Shown: in pieces, positions 4,820 through 7,314 of the stretch
Position numbering within the stretch: the stretch's first letter is position 1
Layout: every line of letters begins with the position of its first letter
Assembly: GCA_033763435.1 (NCBI GenBank)
Contig: JANRKN010000080.1
Span: 1-7,314 of the forward strand
Origin: JANRKN01 sp033763435
GTDB taxonomy: Bacteria; Planctomycetota; Phycisphaerae; Phycisphaerales; UBA1924
Direction of reading: 5' to 3'
DNA: 7,314 nucleotides
Translations under genes and position numbers: made by a program
The notes under the pieces: generated by a model
Databases searched by the model: none
What the model was told of the DNA's origin: nothing
What the model saw: the letters and a program-made list of their open reading frames with translations, nothing else

Positions 4820-6070
4820 ATGCTCCGCGCCGGCCATGTCATTGCCCTCTGCGCGCTCGGTCTGCTGACCGTCGGCGTCGTCATGGTCAACTCCGCCGGC
4901 ATGCGCGTCGCCCCCGCGGGCACCGGCGAAGCCCTCAAGGCCGTCTCGCCCCACGCGATCATCTTCTCTCGCTCCACCGCCTACATGGGCATCGCCCTGG
5001 CCGCGCTCGCCTTCTCCGCGCTGCTCCCGATCCGCGCCTGGGCCGACGCCCTCGTCGGCTGGCGGGGACCCAACTCCGAGCCCGCCTCGCTCACGCCGGT
5101 CTACATCGCCAGCGGCGTGTTCGTCGTCCTCCTTGCCCTTGTCTACGCACCCGTCATCGGTCGCGAGGTCAACGGCTCGCACCGCTGGCTCGTCCTTCCC
5201 ATCCCGGGCCTGGGCTCCGATGCCTCCGGCGGCGGCGTCTCCGTTCAGCCCAGCGAAATCGTCAAGTGGGGGCTCATCGTCCTGATGGCCTGGTACGCCG
5301 CGGCTCGCGCCAGCGTCCTCACCTCGTTCTGGAAAGGCCTGATCCCCGCGCTCATCGCCGTCGGCGCGGTCTCGGGCGCCATCGTCATCGAAGACCTCGG
5401 CACCGGCGCGCTCGTCGCTCTCGTCGCCTGTCTCGTCCTTCTCGCGGGCGGCGCGCGCTTCTGGCACTTTCTGCTCTTCGTCCCCGCCGGCATCGCCCTC
5501 GTCGTTGTCGCCATCGTCAAGAGCCCGTACCGCGTCCAGCGCATCCTCGCCTTCCTCGATCCCTACGCCGACGCCGAAAAGTCAGGCTACCACATGATCC
5601 AGTCCATGGTCGCGATCCACGGCGACGGCTCGGGCATGGGCCGGGGCCTGGGCTTTGGCCTCCAGAAGTTCGGCTACCTCCCCGAAGACCAGACCGACTT
5701 CCTCTTTGCCGTCCTCTGCGAAGAGCTGGGCCTCGCCGGCGCCGCGATCGTCGTCGCGCTCTTCATCGCGATGCTCTGGGCGGGCCTCTCGATCGTCCGC
5801 CGCGAAACCTCCGTCTTCCTCAAGCTCATCGCCTTCGGCATCGTCGCGACCGTGGGCCTGCAGGCGCTCATCAACCTCGTCGTCGTCACGGGCCTGGGGC
5901 CCACCAAGGGCATCGCGCTCCCGCTCGTCTCCTCGGGCGGCACGGGCTGGATCCTCACCTGCTTCTGCCTGGGCATCCTCGTCGCGATCGACCGTGCCCA
6001 GCACCAGCACGACACCGCGCACAGCCTCAGCCATCCCTCCGACCGCCTCGCCGACGCCTCGACCACCTGA
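4820..6070 (+). CDS. ftsW: FtsW, division-specific SEDS peptidoglycan glycosyltransferase
   Basis: A 416-residue polytopic inner-membrane protein with about ten hydrophobic segments. FtsW polymerises lipid II into glycan strands at the division site, normally with a class B penicillin-binding protein. Visible SEDS motifs: GVVMVNSAG (19-27), NGSHRW (118-123), VQPSEIVKW (142-150), EDLGT (191-195), PYRVQRILAFLDPYAD (236-251), SGYHMIQS (255-262), QTDFLFAVLCEELG (291-304, with D293 the likely essential Asp) and GLGPTKGIALPLVSSGGTGW (358-377). The adjacent murG supports FtsW over RodA. The loop between NGSHRW and QPSE carries a Gly/Ser-rich stretch (about 129-141) longer than in the E. coli protein, and 79-95 is an additional polar loop. 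The start is supported by the intact first membrane helix, but no Shine-Dalgarno is seen before it. The gene begins 74 nt after the peroxidase terminator and probably starts a new unit shared with murG. Confidence 0.96.
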   Translation: MLRAGHVIALCALGLLTVGVVMVNSAGMRVAPAGTGEALKAVSPHAIIFSRSTAYMGIALAALAFSALLPIRAWADALVGWRGPNSEPASLTPVYIASGVFVVLLALVYAPVIGREVNGSHRWLVLPIPGLGSDASGGGVSVQPSEIVKWGLIVLMAWYAAARASVLTSFWKGLIPALIAVGAVSGAIVIEDLGTGALVALVACLVLLAGGARFWHFLLFVPAGIALVVVAIVKSPYRVQRILAFLDPYADAEKSGYHMIQSMVAIHGDGSGMGRGLGFGLQKFGYLPEDQTDFLFAVLCEELGLAGAAIVVALFIAMLWAGLSIVRRETSVFLKLIAFGIVATVGLQALINLVVVTGLGPTKGIALPLVSSGGTGWILTCFCLGILVAIDRAQHQHDTAHSLSHPSDRLADASTT

Positions 6071-6128
6071 GCGCGTCAGGCTCGCCTTGCCCGACCCGCG
6101 ATTCGTCACTCACCATTCGCGCCTGCCT

Positions 6129-7301
6129 ATGTCGATCCACACCTTCGTCTTCGCCGGCGGCGGAACAGGCGGGCACCTTTACCCGGGCCTGGCGATCGCC
6201 GACGCACTCCGCGCGCGCCTGGGCGAGAACGTCCGCACGCTCTTCATCTGCTCCACGCGCCCGCTGGATGCCGAGATCCTCGCCGCCAACCGCGCCGAGT
6301 TTCTGCCTTTGCCCGCCGAGCCTTTCGGGCTGCACCCCAAGCGTCTGTTCAAGTTCGTCCGCTCGTGGCCCGGTTCGGTCTTCGCGGCCGAGCGCGTGCT
6401 CCGGGGCCTGAGCTCGCCCCGCGTGCCGAGTGTGGATGTGGTCGCGATGGGGGGGTTCGTCGCCGCGCCGGTGGTCGCCGCCGCGAGCCGACTGTCGATC
6501 CCGATCACGATGGTCAACCTCGACGCGACCCCGGGCCGCGCCAACAAGTGGATCGCCCATAAGGCCGACCGCGTCCTGACCGCCGCTGACCCGGGCCCCG
6601 CGTTCCCGGCGTGGCAGCGCGTGCCACCGATCGTCCGCCGCGAGGCGCTCCCGCCCGGCGACCGCGCCGCGTGCCGCCAGCTTCTGAACCTCGACCCCGA
6701 GCGTCCCGTCGTGTTCTTCACGGGCGCGAGCCAGGGCGCGCAGTCGATCAATGACCTCGCGCTCAGCCTCGCGCGCCGGGGCGTGTTCAGCGCGGGCCGG
6801 TGGCAGATCATCCACCAGACCGGCGGCAAGTCCGACCCCGCCGCCGTCCGCGCCGTGTACGCGCAGCTCGGCATCCCCGCGCTCGTCGAGCCTTTCTTCC
6901 ACACCATGGGCCCGCTCTGGGGCGCCGCCGATCTGGCCGTGAGCCGTTCGGGCGCGGGCAACGTCGCCGAGGCGTGGGCCAGCGCGACGCCGACGGTCTT
7001 CCTGCCTTACCCGTACCACAAGGACGAGCATCAGAAGCACAACGCGCGCGTGCTCGTCGAGGCGGGCGCCACGGTGCTCTGCAGCGATTTGATCAACCCC
7101 GCGCTCAACGACCCGCACCCGGCCCCCGCGGGCTCGCAGGCGCCGGGCGTGGTGATCGAGGCGCTGATCGCCGACGCATCCCGGCGCGAAGCCATGCGCG
7201 CCGCGTTCGGCCCCCTGGGCCCGGCCTGCGGCGCCGACCTCATCGCCTCCAGCCTCGCCCAGCACGCCCAGCTCAGCGTGCTTCAAGCGACCACGCGGTG
7301 A
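6129..7301 (+). CDS. murG: MurG, lipid I to lipid II N-acetylglucosaminyltransferase
   Basis: A 390-residue GT-B glycosyltransferase that transfers GlcNAc from UDP-GlcNAc to lipid I on the cytoplasmic membrane face, making the lipid II that FtsW polymerises. Motifs: GGTGGHLYPGLAIA (11-24) at the N-terminus, MGGFVAAP (107-114), MVNLDATPGRANKW (128-141), TGASQGAQSIND (198-209) in place of the usual GGSQGA, and the UDP-GlcNAc-binding half SRSGAGNVAEAW (272-283) with LPYPYHKDEHQKHNA (292-306). It is longer than the roughly 355 residues of E. coli MurG, partly through a Pro/Ala-rich stretch at 320-340. The usual HEQN before the P-G-x-x-N-K element reads VNLD here (129-132). The start matches the family N-terminus although no Shine-Dalgarno is evident. 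It follows ftsW by 58 nt with no terminator between them, so co-transcription is likely. Only 13 nt follow the stop. Confidence 0.95.
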   Translation: MSIHTFVFAGGGTGGHLYPGLAIADALRARLGENVRTLFICSTRPLDAEILAANRAEFLPLPAEPFGLHPKRLFKFVRSWPGSVFAAERVLRGLSSPRVPSVDVVAMGGFVAAPVVAAASRLSIPITMVNLDATPGRANKWIAHKADRVLTAADPGPAFPAWQRVPPIVRREALPPGDRAACRQLLNLDPERPVVFFTGASQGAQSINDLALSLARRGVFSAGRWQIIHQTGGKSDPAAVRAVYAQLGIPALVEPFFHTMGPLWGAADLAVSRSGAGNVAEAWASATPTVFLPYPYHKDEHQKHNARVLVEAGATVLCSDLINPALNDPHPAPAGSQAPGVVIEALIADASRREAMRAAFGPLGPACGADLIASSLAQHAQLSVLQATTR

Positions 7302-7314
7302 AGACGGGCATCGG

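Noticed and set aside
6027..7286. Minus-strand 419-codon frame opposite murG
   Set aside because: It is antisense to all the conserved MurG motifs and has shadow-type composition.

Overview
The window looks like part of a member of the Planctomycetota, most likely class Phycisphaerae. The DNA is very GC-rich and codons end almost always in C or G. The peroxidase gene ends in the paired EF-hand, Gly-Cys-terminated dockerin module ('GC-type dockerin') that I associate with Phycisphaerales secreted proteins. The partial gene at the left edge resembles a large family of planctomycete secretin-N-domain-like exported proteins. This assignment comes from recall of families, not from a search.

Layout. 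(1) 1-1082, minus strand: the N-terminal 360 codons of an exported protein, running off the left edge, with a signal peptide, a Pro/Thr linker, STN/secretin-like domains and a poly-Gly linker. (2) 1083-1651: a 569-bp, C-rich divergent intergenic region with no convincing gene but with a 22-bp near-palindrome upstream of the next gene. (3) 1652-2548, plus strand: a 298-residue low-complexity protein, about 20% Asn and 14% Phe, almost without charge and without Cys. It is built from blocks of tetrad and pentad repeats, and a strong hairpin terminator follows it. (4) 2772-4679, plus strand: a di-haem cytochrome c peroxidase/MauG-family protein with an N-terminal signal or anchor, a beta-rich spacer and a C-terminal GC-type dockerin, followed by a second hairpin terminator. 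(5) 4820-6070 and 6129-7301, plus strand: ftsW and murG, the division-type SEDS glycosyltransferase and the lipid II-forming GlcNAc transferase.

How the genes relate. ftsW and murG form one functional unit: MurG makes lipid II and FtsW polymerises it. They appear to start a new transcription unit after the peroxidase terminator. The peroxidase and the Asn/Phe-rich gene each have a Shine-Dalgarno sequence and a terminator, so each is probably a single-gene unit. The left-edge gene is divergent from the Asn/Phe-rich gene and shares its upstream region. Nothing ties these three to the cell-wall pair beyond position.

The most unusual item is the Asn/Phe-rich protein at 1652-2548. I do not recognise a family. 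Its period-4 Gln register, period-4 Trp register and N-F-x-P-[TG] pentads look like a self-assembling or phase-separating structural protein, but this is inference. No CRISPR array, tRNA, rRNA or insertion sequence was seen.
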